A stretch of 64,000 nucleotides of DNA from Serinus canaria (taxonomy: Eukaryota; Chordata; Aves; Passeriformes; Fringillidae): contig NC_066313.1 of assembly GCF_022539315.1 (NCBI RefSeq), positions 39,655,059-39,719,058 on the forward strand. The letters run 5' to 3'. Under the pieces are notes generated by a model, which did not search any database, was not told the origin of the DNA, and saw only the letters and a list, made by a program, of their open reading frames with translations. Positions 1 through 13,850 of the stretch are shown here, one piece after another; the first letter of the stretch is position 1; each line of letters starts with the position of its first letter. The position numbers were made by a program, and so were the translations under genes.

Positions 1-3000
1 GTTGCAATACAGCTGTTTTTTTTTTGTAGTTTAGTGTTAGTTGAAATTCATCTCTTGTGTACAGCAAAACCAGCAGTGCTGCCCTAGGGATGTGGTCTCT
101 GTCCAGATCAGAGTAGGACGCTGAACTGTATAGGCTGTTTGTACCTGTTGTGCTGTGGATTATGACAGCTTCCCAAATCTTGAGAAGAAATATGTAATAA
201 TTTCAAAAATGTGAATGCTTTTGGCAAGTAAGGGTGACTTTTCCCCCACTTAATATAGGCAAAAGTGACAGATTTTTAAAGAGCAATTTCATTATGTGCT
301 TGGTGATACCAGTATTTGTAGATTTAATAGACTTAATTCCTTGCCTTATTATTATTGTTCCTTGTGAAGAAATAAAAATTTCTTACTGTTCGAATTTCAC
401 TCAGGACATCTGACCTAAAACACTGAGGGCAGTTACATGAATTGCAAGAGCAGAAGTGGGCTTTTAGAGAGCTCTGCCATGGTTTGCAGCACTTGCCCCC
501 AGGCTTTAAAAAGCCCCTAAACCATACAAGCCAAATCAAAACCTGCAGCTGATCATAAAACAGCTCTAGAGATGCCTAACAAGCCAAAGCTGTGAGCATT
601 GTTGCATGAAAACAAAGTTCACATGCTTGTACCAGAGGTCATTAGGATGCAAATTTGGTTTAATGTTTGAGCAACTGTTTTTATGGTTATTGACCGCTTT
701 TTCTGTTGGACCTGATGTATAGCTGGCCTGTTCTATGGCTTATAGGGTCTTCTTTACCTCTACATAATTTGGTTCTGTTGCAGTCAGCCATTTCCCATGA
801 TTCTTAATTTCTATATAATATTTTTATGAATTTTTATGTGCCTTATTTCTTTGCAGCTTTGTCTTGTAATAGGAGCTTGAACTGAGGAGAAACATGTGAA
901 ATTAGAAGTCATGGATATTTGCTTATTTTTTTTAGAGTGCATATAGACTAGCAGGCTGTTCACACCACGTAATTCTATAGTGGCACAACCCTAACTTTCA
1001 AGCCAAGTGTAAGAGAAAAATACAGAAAGACTTTCTGTCGTTAAGGACTCTATATGTAAGGGCAAATGAAATGGGTAGATTTTAATGCTATGAATGGAAG
1101 AAAGTTTTTAATGAGTATACCTCAGTATGGCATTACAGTTTTCATATGGTGAACAAGCAGGAAATGAATATACTGAGCAGGTAAGGGGATATTATGGTAC
1201 TTGAATGATGAGATTTTATGGTTGGAGTTACACAGAAGGAGAAATTGTGGAGAGAAAAGACCTTAATGTGCCTATATCTAATGAGAAAAATGTTGTGAAT
1301 TGCGAAAAGGAAAATTTCTGTAATGATGAATCTACTTGAAACCAGTTTCTGTCAACTTCCACTATAAGTTTGCAGCCTCATGCAGCTTTACTGACTTACC
1401 AATTGAATTGTGTGAATGCTTCACTTGTTGAGCTATCATGGGATGTAAAGCACCCTTGCAGAGATCAGGAAGCTATCTGCACTTCCTCAGTGAACTAGGA
1501 AGGCAACCCACTTGGACATGAGTGTGTATCCTCTTCAGCAGTTTTCTAGCCACTATCAGACAATGACATTGCAGTGCAATTTCTTTGGGGGGGATGGAGG
1601 AGTGGTTGACTTATTTCATCTGTACTAGGCAAGTGTACACTCCTGCCACTGACATCTTTTGAGTTTTACCAAAGAGAATAAAATACAGCTTTCATTTCAC
1701 TGTCATGAATGGGAGAAATTCTTAGACTAAGGTTGATGACTAGATATCAGATGCATATTTCAAGCAGTTAAGGGTGATCTCAAATGTATGAATGAGATGA
1801 CTTGGTAATTAGTAAAAGTCTGTGGATTTGTAGAAGCAGAATCTGAGAGACCTCAAAAGCACAAATCTGCTCTAGTTTGACAGGGAGCATAGCTGCAGCC
1901 TGGTGGTAAGGCAGGAGCAAAACAGGTGTGTTTTTCTAGGATTCATAGCAGTTTGTTTGGGTTTTTTCTAATACAACAATCTGAATATTTATAACCATTT
2001 ATTCTCAAATTATGTTTACCTTACAAACAGAGGAGGGTTATAGCATGCTTACTGCTGCAGGAGGGGTGAGGATGGACAAGCACTTCAACTGGACTAGATA
2101 GGCAAGAGTTGCACTGATGTACTTAGATTGGTCTGGTGTGAACTAGGACTTTAATCAGCTGCTTCACAGATTCCAGCATCTTTCCAACAGCTTCATTAGC
2201 TTTTAAAGATTATAGGACATATTTATCTCCGTGGGACTGAAGGAAGAGAATCCTACTGTAGTAGATAGCTGGTATGAAGTCACTGTAACAGGAAATAAGA
2301 CAATCATGTTGTCAAGTTCTGAACAAAATCAAGCAGAGAATTTTTAAATGAATAATGAATTTTAAATGAATAATTTAATGTGAAGCACAAGTATTATAGT
2401 TAGAAACAGTGAAGACTTGAGGAATCTGCTGATGCACTTTAAATCAGTGATACACATTTTAGTTGAAAACCTATCCTTTGACCTCCAAGATCCAGCCAAA
2501 CAGTGCAGTTTTAAAAGGAATTAAAATCATGTGCTGTGATTGTGGTTAAATATTGCACATCACCAGGCATAATGAGTAACTGGTTAATAGTTGATCGCAA
2601 GTTGAATGGGAGTAAAAAGAGTGTTTTGCTCTTTTGAAAAAGGCAAACATTATTCCGGAAGTGAAACAAATGTAGTCATTGTTCTGCCCCAGGAGGTGCT
2701 GGTACATCTCTGAGGAGAGTTTCACACCCAGTTATGTGCACCATATATTGAGAAAGGTGGGAACCAGCTGAAGGGGGCAGAGACCTCAGCCACAGGAATG
2801 CTATTTTAAACATAACTTCCATGGAAATGATGAAGACAATGGGTTTGCTAGATCTAGATTAGAAAGGGTGGAAGAAAGATGTGATAATCACCCCACAGGT
2901 ACATGGGTGATACTGGCAAAGGGGAAGGAAGTATCTGCTGTGAATAGATTTGGCTTAGCAGGTAGGGCAAAAGCTCTAACACCAAGATAGTTGAGGTTGC

Positions 3001-5669
3001 AGCAGATTGCTTGATGAGGCTGCTTGAAAGAAATGCAGGTTAAAAGACATTACTCATTTGTCTACCACTCTCTCTGGAGAACGGGAATTTCATTCCTAAG
3101 GGACACTTGTGTTTAAGGCCAACAGATGCAAGATAACCAGAACTACATTGTCTGAATTTTAGATCTGTAATACAAAAGAAAATTAGTGATTTTTTCAGGT
3201 ACTGTCTTTCTTGACCAAATGTACTTTGCATGCTTCATTTTCTTGCAGTATAAGAGGTGAGAGTATCCTGAAAGAACCTGTGCAAACGACACAAGTCTGC
3301 ATTTGATGCATTTGATGTCCATTTGATGCCTCTGGACATTAACATCCAGAACTTTTTCTAACAGGCAGAACTTTTTCCTATTTGTAATTGCATGTATGTT
3401 CATGAGAGTTGGGAATAAAAAAAAAAAAGAAATCTAGAAAAATCTCTGACCAAACCTTAACTGATTTTTACTTGGTCATAGTTCCTATGTAGAAGGAATT
3501 ATGTAAGACTATGAGCATTGAACATCTATGAACATAGAATTATGTAAGACTATGAACATTTGTTGAGGTTAAGGAAATAAAGTGTGCTGGACCACGGCCA
3601 GCATTGATTTTCTGGACCACAAATCATCATGATGTCAATGTAAATGGCTGCAGAACATCTGCTTTTCCTTCCCTGTGTTCTGTAGCAACGATTGCAGCAT
3701 GTTAGTAGCCTCAGCTTGTAGTTTTAAGACTCTACAGCCATCATAAAACAACCATGGTTTTGTTCCAAGCACAATGGAAGTAATTTACAGGGGTTACTGA
3801 CAGTTGACTGATGGAGCCAGTTGGTTTATTCTGCAAAGTGAAGTAAATGTAAAAGTACATGTAAAAAAACTTACACCTTTTCTTTTCTCTCAACATTACA
3901 TTTGCCAACCACCTCCTCTTTCAAAGCCTGACTTTTCTACTAATCCCAGAGAAAACTTACTATATTTCTTTGAAGTATTTTGTGAATTTCATCAGAACAA
4001 TGAAATGTCTATATCTAGTTTTGCTTGAGAGAACTGGATCAAAACCTCATGGAAAAAGCTGATTCTGGAAATAAGCAGTCTGTAACTATTCCCATGGTAT
4101 TTCTTACTAGCAAATCATCCAAGGGATCTTCAAATCATTTGTATTCTTCATTCACATATTACTGGGAGCATTTCTGAAGTGTTAGAGAGTGGCAAGAAGT
4201 GCTGGGGGCTTGCTGAGAGTGTTGGTTCACAGATGACCTAAAGAGTGAGGGCCCAGAGGTGTGAAAAACTTTGAAAGAATGATGAAAACACACTGAAAAA
4301 TCACTGATTTGCCTTAAAAATAAAAAATAATAGGCCAGTTTTCACACATCTCTTTGTAAGCCCAAGACAATTTTACCAAAAGCAGAATAGGGATTTATTA
4401 TTTTGGATCCAGCTTGTAGAGGTGGCATATTGCTTGTCAACAGTTTATTGAACTATTCCTTCCCAACAATATATAGTAAATATTCTCACCTAAAGGGGAG
4501 GTAGAAAAAACAGAAGAAAATAATACTGTGAAGAGGAATATGAACTTAATCTAAAGGTTTTCAGTAAGGTCACTCTGCAAGTAGTCATAGCAGCAAGACT
4601 TTTTTTCTTGCTGGAGCAAAAAATAACTGTATATAATTTATTCATTATGCTTCATTCTGGATTTTTGTTCAATCTGTTATATATGTACCAAAATACTTAG
4701 ATTTGTTCCAGAATGTTATGCAGTGAAAGGTACTCTTGAGCTAATTTTCCAGAGGACATGTAAGTTCTCACTAGGCAAGTTGACTCTTACTAATTTTTTT
4801 TCTTAAATGAGGACTAATATTTTTAAAGAACATTCACATGTTCCATTTACCTTTAATTATTATATTACCTCCAGGCTTTAGCATAATATTCATCCATATG
4901 TAGATTAGAATAAATGCTGATATACTATGATGTGTTTGAGGGGAAGAGAAGTTTAGCCCTGCACATGGGGAGCATTTCAGTTCAACTTGCCATACAAGAC
5001 ATGCATTCTTGGCACAACAGAAAGGGTAGAATTTCCTCCGTGCTGAAAAATTCCTATATTGTGGACATGACCAAGGAAATGGTCAAATTCATATGTTATT
5101 TTAACCCACTGATTCTTTTGAACTGATTGCTCTTCAACCCTTTGGTGCATATTTGCAGTAGAAGACCTGTGGTGGAAAACCCCCAGTTTTGGCTGAAGGT
5201 CAGTGTGGACCTACCTGCTGAGTGACAGGTTTGTTGGTTGCTGAACACAAGTGCCTTTGGATTTTCACACTTCCTGGTTTGCCACTTCATCCTTCTGGAC
5301 AGGATCCAGAGATTATGGAAATCATCAGAAAGGTTTTACTGGTAGGAGGTAGATGACGGAGCTTGTAGGACATAGTCTGTTGTCCAAAGTTTGTCTTCAT
5401 CTCAGTGAGTATAGTCTCCAGTTCCCTCTCCTTCACATCTTTTTGCATGTGCTAGCACAACAGGACATCCATCAAATGGAAGGTAAAAGTTCTCTTGTTG
5501 CTGTCACTTCTTGTACTCAGTTCAACCAGAAACAAGAGTAATTTGAACCTAGAGGATAATAATCCTTGTATTTTAATTCCCTGTTAACTTACTTTCAAAT
5601 CCCCTGTATGTGCTAAGACCGAAAATAAGTTGTCCTTCCTCAGCAGTGCTTGCATGAGAAGGTGACACT
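1..5669. other. Intergenic, AT-rich, no gene recognised
   Basis: Only short frames without family resemblance are present, plus the local duplication at 3496-3560. No splice-flanked exon of a known family was seen. Confidence 0.6.
3496..3560 (+). repeat. Direct repeat of 24 bp, 41 bp apart
   Basis: GAATTATGTAAGACTATGA plus five more bases occurs at 3496-3519 and again at 3537-3560 with one difference. It is a simple local duplication. Confidence 0.8.
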
Positions 5670-6110
5670 TGATGCCTTGAGAGGCTACCTAGAGCAGAGG
5701 CTAGACAGAGTTAAAGGAATAAAGTAGGGATTTATTAAAAAGGCCTTCAAAGGAAATACCTTGGGCAATACAAGAGCCCAGCTGAAGCTATACTCAAGTT
5801 GGATGCTGAGTCATGAATTTTCACACTTTTATAAATTTTGGTTCATTTACATATTTGGGTTAATTGTCCAATTAGAGCTTCAGGTTATGCAGTCCAAAAT
5901 TGCTTCCAGATTGCTCTCCTCAACTCACTGTTGTTTATACTTTCTTGGGCTTGAAGTTGCAATGGTGTCCTTGGTTCTCAGGCTGGAAAAGGATTGTTTT
6001 GTCTAACTGAACTCTGAGGAGACCTTTCTAGCACTCTATTTGAAGTTCAGAGTTATCTACTAAAGCAGTACAGAATATGGAAAATATGAAAGCTAAAACT
6101 TAAGGCATCA
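5670..6110 (-). mobile_element. Solo LTR of an endogenous retrovirus (passerine-type)
   Basis: A 441-bp unit begins TGATGCCTTGAG and ends CTTAAGGCATCA, so its ends are 12-bp near-perfect inverted copies with the TG...CA termini of an LTR. Read on the minus strand it has a TATAAAAG at 5833-5826 and an AATAAA at 5736-5731, about 60 bp before its end, which is the U3-TATA-polyA-U5 order. No internal retroviral genes flank it, so it is a solo LTR. No matching 5- or 6-bp target duplication was seen. I recall near-identical sequences in songbird genomes, but the family name needs a repeat library. Confidence 0.72.
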
Positions 6111-8595
6111 TAGCATGAAGATTCTCATCACTTCTCTAGGAAGAAAACCTTCTCTTTGAAAGCTGATACACAAAAGAAAAACCCCAACAAAACAAAACCA
6201 AAACCTGAGAACCAAACAACAAAAACAAACCACCAACACAGAGAAATCAAATATCTTTAGAAAGTGAGATATTGGTGTCCTCACTTTGCAGTTATAAGGA
6301 GTTTAGAGGTGTCACATCACTTGAGTTCCTTAGAGTTCCTTTTGTCTCTTTGTCACCTCTTCCATCTGTATCATTGTACATAAGGAAAGTTAAAAAATGT
6401 CTATAATGATGTACAAATATTTTATTATCCAGTCTAGGAAGTTCTGCTGTTTAAAGCCTCATATAAATAGCACTAAGTACGTCCAAAGCTGTTGACATTG
6501 CAATTTCCCTTTGTGTGGGGAAAATTGTCTGCTGATATAAGGAAGCCACAGGTGCTCATCACATCCTGAAGAGTTAGTGTAATGTACCTTTAGGTATTGT
6601 TTAAAGAGAATGAAACAAAATGTGTCCTCTTAAATATATTAAATCTTACATGTGTCCTCTTATAATATTTAAATTTATTTTAATATGCATTTATTAGTCT
6701 GAAGGTAATGCTGCATTACAACCTAAAATCAAGGTGACAAAGATATAGAGCATGCTCAAAGCCTACACCTATCATAAAGGAAAGGTTGAAATCTGATAAT
6801 AGGCTAAAAAAATTGGCTTTTGGCCACATGCTTTGAAATCCTGTTTCTGTTCTCTAGTGACCATAAAATGGAGTGTATTAAAACAGCATTGCCTAATGGT
6901 CTAATTTCTCAGAGCAATGAAGGTTGACCCAGAATGAATTTTGACTGACTATGTGGCTTCAGGAAGCAGATTTTAAAAAAAAGTCAGAAGCTTTTTTTTC
7001 CCTAAAAATCCTCAACATCTCTATCTTTTACTATCCTTTCTGTCAAAGCAAAATTCTTAGTTAAATTTATTTCAAATATTTATTTTGGATGATAATAACA
7101 GCATTACCCTAGCTAGCAGAGCAAAAGGGTATGAAGGGTTGAATTATATGCAGTGGTATTTTATTGTTCAGACAATTCTGGGAAGATGTCTATATCGCTT
7201 TATGGACGTTTGGGGTAATGTCATCATCTTATGCTTTCAGAATAACAAAGTAAACAGAGATGTTGCTAGAGTGTCACCATCTCCCTTCCGACCAGCACTT
7301 TTGAGGGTTAAAACATATTTTCAAATATTAAATGCTAATAGGAATATGTGCTTTTGCAATGAAGGACCAGGAAGTGATGCTCAGATTGATTCCTAAGAAA
7401 AAAGTTCAGGGAGAAGGAAAAGTGCTGGGGAATGAGAGAGGTCCTAGCAGAGAGCTCTCTCACTGTGCTGCTCTCAGAGCAGCACAGCGATGGCATCACA
7501 GCATGAAACTGCTGACAGACACACTGCATAGTGCTCAGCTGGGCACCATGGTTATTCTTTCCTTTCTCACTTCCATTATTTAATGTGCATGTATGGTTTG
7601 ACCATGTATTAGTTCATATTTCTTTGACATTTCAAAATAGGTAGTGTTATGTGAGTGTGACTATGGCAATCACGCTGACAGTGCAGAAGGCCGATCATAC
7701 TCAATTTGTTGAATAGATTCTTTTGTTTCTAAAATTTTTACTCAATTAAGTTTTCATCAGTGTAAATCATTCCAGGTATTACCAAAAGAAGACACCTTTC
7801 TACTGTGTTACAATTCTACAACTCTAAAGCAGTACAGCCAGTATTAGCTCTGTAGCCAGTGTGTAAGGATGACAAAGAACAAGCTGTCACATTCATATGA
7901 AACCAAGAAGAGGGAGAAAATTGTTATGTGTCCACATCAGGAATTCCACATTGAGACTGTTTATCTTTGTGACTTTCTGAGCATCCAACTTTCCAGGGAT
8001 ATGAAACTGAAAGAAAGTTTGCATTAATTTGGTTGTATTTCTGACACACTGAACATAGCTCTTATCTCTCCCTGAAGAACTATCTATAAACCTATGGCAG
8101 ATATTGCTGTTTGAAAACAGCAGGTTCAGAGGTTGTTTGTGGCAGGAACTAGATAGTCAAAACAAGAGGCAATACGTCTAGCCTCTGAAATAAATCCTAA
8201 GAATGATGATATTTTAGGCAAAAAATTCAAATGCAAATTCAGAAGCAAATTTATAGGTTTCATAGTTTCTATTTTCCATTAACACTGACTGAGTAGTGGT
8301 GAATAAGGAAGGCATCATGAGTGAAACTGCTATCAACACAGGCTGAGGAACAGAGGAAACCTCATGCCCAGACCACACATTTGCTACTCCAACCTACATC
8401 TCAGGCTGTCCTGTTGAAAGACACGAAGCCATTTCTGGATGTGAGTTGTTGTTCCCAATGAGCTTTGGAGGGAGCTGAAGGATACTGCAAGTACAGCAGG
8501 GAACTGACAGGAGCCAGTCTGCCTGAAAGGAGGCACGTGTCAGGGTCAGAGGACACAGAAGTCAGTCATTAAGAGAAAACCCTACCTGACTTATA
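6111..8595. other. Intergenic, nothing recognised
   Basis: Between the solo LTR and the first CR1 fragment. The 103-codon frame at 7085-7396 has no recognisable family features. Confidence 0.6.
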
Positions 8596-9141
8596 GAATC
8601 ATAGAGTGGTTGGGGTTGCAAGATACCTTAAAGATCATGTAGTTCCAGCCCACCTTGCCATGGCCAGGGACACCTTCCATCCAACCAGGATGCTCAGAGC
8701 CCCATCTAGCCTGGCCTTGAATACTTCCAGGGATGGGACATCCACTACTTTGAGTAACCTCTTCCATTGTTTCACTTCCGCATAGCAAAGAAGTTTTTCC
8801 TTATATCTAATCGAAACCTCCTCCCTTTCAGTTTAAAGCCATTCCTAAATGTCCCATCACTATGTGGCCTTGCAGGAAGTCCCCTTCCACCTCTCTTGTA
8901 GACCCCTGTAGGTACTTGATGGTGTCTCTCAGGTCTCCCAGGAGCCTTCTCCTCCCCAGCTTGAACAGCCCCAACTCTCTCAGGCCTGCTCCAGCCCTCT
9001 GACCATTCTCATGGCTGTCTCCTGGACTCCATCAGGTCTACATCCTTCTCCAGGTGGCTTTTTATGAGAGCACAGGGGAATGGGAGAATCACGTCCCTTG
9101 TCCTGCTGGCTACTCTGCTTTTGATGCAGCTGAGGATACTA
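8596..9141 (-). mobile_element. CR1 retroposon, 3' fragment
   Basis: The plus strand starts with the reverse complement of the CR1 3' end (AGAATCATAGAGTGGTTGG...) and continues through the typical text up to 'ttttgatgcagctgaggata', with an internal deletion near 9050. The element is 5'-truncated and lies on the minus strand. It carries no intact reading frame. Confidence 0.9.
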
Positions 9142-12100
9142 TAGTATCTAAGGTAATTCTTGAAAATAAAATTACATAGTGTATATCCATGGTTATTCCA
9201 AAATCAAACATCCAAAAGGATGATTAGAAACACTGTAGTACTACAGTCTGACAGTGATGCACATGTTGTTCTGCTTTTTCATGTCTGTAACATAACCACA
9301 GACTTTGACTTATGAGAGCCTCAGCTGTTTTGTGAATCAACTTGAAGTAACCCTTTGAGTCAAATCAATTCCTGGGAGCAAATTCACTACTCTTCATCTA
9401 CTGTAGGCCTATTCACCTTCTGTCTGTAAAGAGATGGTCTGCCTGAGTAAGGAATATGGCACTGCATCATAGATATCATCAGCTCTTGTTGATAGCAAGT
9501 AACTTCTTTCTCTGCCCTTTTCCGCTAGCTTGGCTAGGGCTGTTTGCAGTCCTGCAGCTTAGCCAGGGCAATGAGATCAGGATCTGGCCCACAAAATCTG
9601 CAGCAGTCCTCAGAGCCTCACATAGCACTTGTGGGACCTAAAGATCCTGCCTTCTTTATTTTGGTGCCTTCCAGGCTGTGAAAGAGTTTGCTTCTCCTTT
9701 TGCTGAGGAAAATCATATTAAGTTATTCCTTCAGGTTTGTGTTGCAAGGTTAATCAAAACTACAGTCCAGAGTTTAACAAAATGAGGAAAACTGAACTAC
9801 TGGCTTTTTATCTTCTGACAGATCTTCCTTCTCACAACCAGTTTCCCCCCACTGTCTTTCTCTGGCTCTATAGATGTGATTCAATCTTCCTGTAAATGAT
9901 TTATGTCTACTTATATTTTGTGTAAGCTGGAGTCCACTTCTGAGCCCAAGACTATTATGGAGATGGCAGTATGACAATAGATGGATCAAATAGTTTAGGA
10001 ATGAAGTTGTTGTGAGTATACTCAAAGACTGAAGAAAAATGCACTTCTCCATAACTGGTGATAAATAGCTCCAAGCAAAGATTCTGTCTAGTCAAATTTA
10101 CACTTTGTCTTTCGTCACTAACAACTGGTAATGCCTGGATACACCTTGTGCAAATGTACCTGCAGTGCAGAAACAGAGGAGGGTGCATTTTGCTAAAATG
10201 TTTCAAATCACAGCAGGAACAGAATGGACTGAACTCTTCCAAAGAAATGAGACATCTCTTAAAACAATGCACTTTCATGTTCCATAGAACAGTTTCTGAC
10301 CTCAGCCCCAATTCATTAAATAATTTCAGCCCTTCCCAAATATTTGGCTATTTTGCATCTTTGAGATAAAATAGTTTTATGTTACTCATGATATTTCAAA
10401 GCTATGGTATCTAATATTTTAAAAGAAGCAAATAAAAGACCAGCAGACCTACAAAAGTGGTTTTTTGAGTATTGACTGAAACCAGTTTGTCTGTAATCTG
10501 ATGTCCAAGTGCAAAGTCTGTTAATGAGAGACTTCAGGTGAGATATATTGCTCCAAACACCTAGTGTTGATCACCCTATCTGGTAATCTTACTACTAATG
10601 TAGCTATCCTGACTGTAAATATTTGTGAGATTTGATTCCTGGACATTTGTATATTTGTGTTGGAATAAAGATGTACCTTCAAATATCTTCTTATGTTTGG
10701 AAAAGGAAAGTACACAATTTTTCTAAGGAGATCTGATTGAGACAATAGATATTTTGGCTGGAAACTGAGGTTTGTATAACCAGTTCCTTGTCTTTGAAAT
10801 GAGATAAGGTGAATGTCAAAACTTCAAGTGGCTACGTCAAAACATGGCTTGAATGCTTAACTCCTTGTGATCTTATAGAGTCATTCCTGTGCATTAACAG
10901 GATGTACCCCTGGCATTGTCTTAAACCATTAGGAAGGATAGTTAGTGCAAGACTAACACCACAGGAAAGGGCAGTTTTTGGACAGTCAGCCTTAACTTGT
11001 ACTCTCTGCAGTCTGGTGTAGTGGATGCACTGACACCAACACCTTTTCTCTTCTATAGCAATTTCTTTTGCAATATTTGTATTTACCATTTGTACTGGAT
11101 GAACTTAATGCGGCTCAATGTGTTTCATGGCAAACAAGTGTTTTTGTTTGTGTTCCTCTACTCAGCCGACCCAGAACAATCCTATTCCTATTTTCTGGGT
11201 TGTCGCCAGGAGAACGTAATCTACAGAAACTGGGACACATCAATTTAGTGCGTTTAAATTCAAATTTAGTGGAAGAGTAACAATCCTTTCATTTTCTACT
11301 CTTCCTAAAAAGCCTAGTTAGGAGGAAACAAAAATAATTATATAGCAAAGAGTTGTTCATTAAAATCCAGTCCAGAAAATTCAATAGATGTGCAGCTATG
11401 TGTGTTACATGAAACAGTGAAGCAAGCACTTCCTCCAATTAGAACGTAATAATGCAAAACTCTGTTCCCTCCTGAGAAGTCCCATGACTACTTAAGTTAA
11501 CCAGCATTTGGTGAGGATGCCAGCCTTCTGTAGTTGAAATGATAGATTTCTGCGTTGCATTTCCCACTGAATCTCTTCACATTCTCAAATCAATTTTTCC
11601 AGCCCAGTTCCTCAACTCTAGATTTGACAAGAGTTGCAGAAACATGAGGCTAGGGAGTTCTAAACGACCTTGTTATGGAAATGATCTCTATACAAACCTG
11701 CAGTGTACTTAGGCTCAACCATTAGATTGCTAATGAATGCATTCATTCTTCCTAGCTTGTTGAAGACTAGGTTGCAAACTATGTTTGCTTCAAAACTGTT
11801 TACTTTGACTAATCTGAGTTTGTCAAGTGTGATTTGTCTCACCCTCACAGTGCATGAGCTGTGCTTCCTGGCTTGGCAGTGAAATTTTGCATAACACAGG
11901 GATCCAATTATGCTGAGTTTTGTGTTCTAAGATGCAGAAGCTTAATTATGTGGAGTGTCTGATAAGCTGACCTCAAAGGCAATGAAGACAGGCACTTTTG
12001 TGTTCTCTGATTCACCATGAAAAATAACATTATTTTACTTTTCAGGTGTGCGCTCTTGTTTGTGTGAGGTGAACATTTGTATAATGGACAGCAATTAGTC

Positions 12101-12572
12101 CTTGAGCATTTACTGGAAGGAAGGATCAAGTAAGTAATCAGAAATGCTAATTACAGTGATTATCAAAACCTACAGCTTTTGATAAATTTCTAACAATGAA
12201 CCGGAGATTACCAATTTCTCTCTAAACCCATTGTTTCTCATTTATGGCAAATTACCATGACCTCATCTGAGATCTACAGGGTCACTGATCTTCACATTCT
12301 CTGTCTTGTCGAACCTACTTACAAAACAACATAGAAATGTCTTTCTTCCCACTCTATACTATTCAATGAAATGAGCCAAAGAGTATTGCCCCTTAGTCCT
12401 GTGTGATTTATGCCACACCTCTATTTCTAGCAGCTCATCTTTACTCTTCTCCTGGAACTTTGATTCAGTTGTTCATGGGCAGTGTCTGAGATCCTTACAA
12501 GACACAAATTCAGATTCAGAAATTTCTAGAATGTTAAAGTTTTCCCAGTGGTACCTCCATGGGGTGGTTTGT

Positions 12573-12611
<39 letters not shown>

Positions 12612-13184
12612 TCTTTTTGTTTGTTTTTGTTTGGGGTTTTGTTTATTTGGGATTTTGCTGTGTATTTTGTTTTGTTTTGTGTTTTTTTTCTTTTTTTTGT
12701 TTGTTTGTTTGTTTGTTTATATTCTTTCGTGGATGCATTAGAGGATAAGTGGGCAGATGAGTATGAATCAGTTGGCTGGGAAACTTCTCCCTGTCTGATT
12801 GCTACATCAGTGTCTACAAGTTCATGAGCAAGGTAGCCCTCTAATGCTGACTGGTGACATATGCTTTCTCTATGGAAAAGAATGACAAACAAGCATGACT
12901 AGGAAATTATTTATCCTGTCCTAAAATAGGCGATAGAAAGTGCTTCAGTCAGCTGAAAAAAAACTGTAGAAAATATTAAATCCTGGGTCCTTCCTTCTTC
13001 CATAATGAGGATTATATAATCCATTTCTGATCCTTAGTTCAGAAATTTTTCCAAGATTGTGACAGCTTCTACTTTCAGCTTCTACTACTGGAGTTACACT
13101 TTGACAGAGCAAAGTGTTTAATAACTACATTATTTTTTTTAAAAGAAAAAAGTTGCTTATTTTCAAGGGAGTTCCATGCCTTTG
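9142..13184. other. Intergenic, no gene recognised
   Basis: Contains the poly(T) block at 12575. Overlapping frames of 92-118 codons on both strands around 9774-10369 show no domain or signal I can name. Confidence 0.6.
12575..12722 (+). repeat. Poly(T) tract followed by T/G low-complexity sequence
   Basis: An uninterrupted run of 36 T (12575-12610) is followed by GTTT/TTTTG-rich sequence ending in five or six GTTT units. It creates spurious Phe-rich or Lys-rich frames on both strands. It could be the tail of an old retroposed sequence, but no source is recognisable. Confidence 0.95.
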
Positions 13185-13850
13185 TAGAATCATTTAGGTT
13201 GGAAAAGATCATAAAATACGACTATTAACTCAGCACTGCTCTGTTCACCACTAAACCATGACTTCAAGGACCATGTCCATATATCTTTTAAATACCTCCA
13301 CCGCTTCCCTGGGCAGACTGTTCCAAAGATTCACAATCATTTCTGTGAAAAAAAAATCTTCCCAATATCCAGACCTCCCTTGGTGCAACTTAAGGCCATT
13401 TCCCCACATGCTCTTACTTGTAGCCTGGGAGAAGAGAGCAACTCCTGCCTGCCCACCAGGCAGTTGCAGAGAGTGATGAGGTTCCCCCTGAGCCTCCTTG
13501 TCTCCAGGCTGAACACCCCCAGCTCCCTCAGCTGCTGCTCACAGGACTTGTGCTCCAGACCCTTCCCCAGCTCCGTTGCCCTTCCCTGGACACGCTCCAG
13601 CCCCTCAATGTCTCTCTTGCAGTGAGGGGCCCAGAACTGAGCACAGGATTGGAGCTGTGGCCTCAGCAGTGCTGAGCACAGGGGGACGGTCACTGCCCTG
13701 CTCCTGCTGGCCACACCCTGGCTGATCCAGGCCAGGATGTCATTGGCCTCCTTGGTCAACTGGGCACATGCTGGCTTCTGTAAGCTGCTATTGACCAATA
13801 CCAGTTCCTTTTTTGCCTGGCAACTTCCCAGTCACTCTTCCCCAAGTCTC
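13185..13850 (-). mobile_element. CR1 retroposon, 5'-truncated, with remnant of the reverse-transcriptase ORF
   Basis: The 3' end lies at 13185 on the plus strand. Between 13798 and 13337 the minus strand is open for 153 codons and reads as the C-terminal end of CR1 ORF2, including the family-typical run [20 protein letters not shown] and [16 protein letters not shown]. The catalytic reverse-transcriptase core lies further 5' and is missing, so it is inactive. Its long open frame suggests a fairly young copy, and the 3' leader differs from the 8.6-kb copy, indicating another subfamily. Confidence 0.92.

Noticed and set aside
9774..10369. Overlapping frames of 92-118 codons on both strands
   Set aside because: No recognisable motif, and frames on both strands argue for chance absence of stops.
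12473..12892. 139-codon minus-strand frame with a long Lys/Asn/Thr stretch, and Phe-rich plus-strand frames over the same bases
   Set aside because: They are translations of the 36-base poly(T) tract and its T/G flank, not genes.
13337..13798. 153-codon minus-strand frame as a possible host gene
   Set aside because: It is the C-terminal end of CR1 ORF2 inside a 5'-truncated CR1 element.
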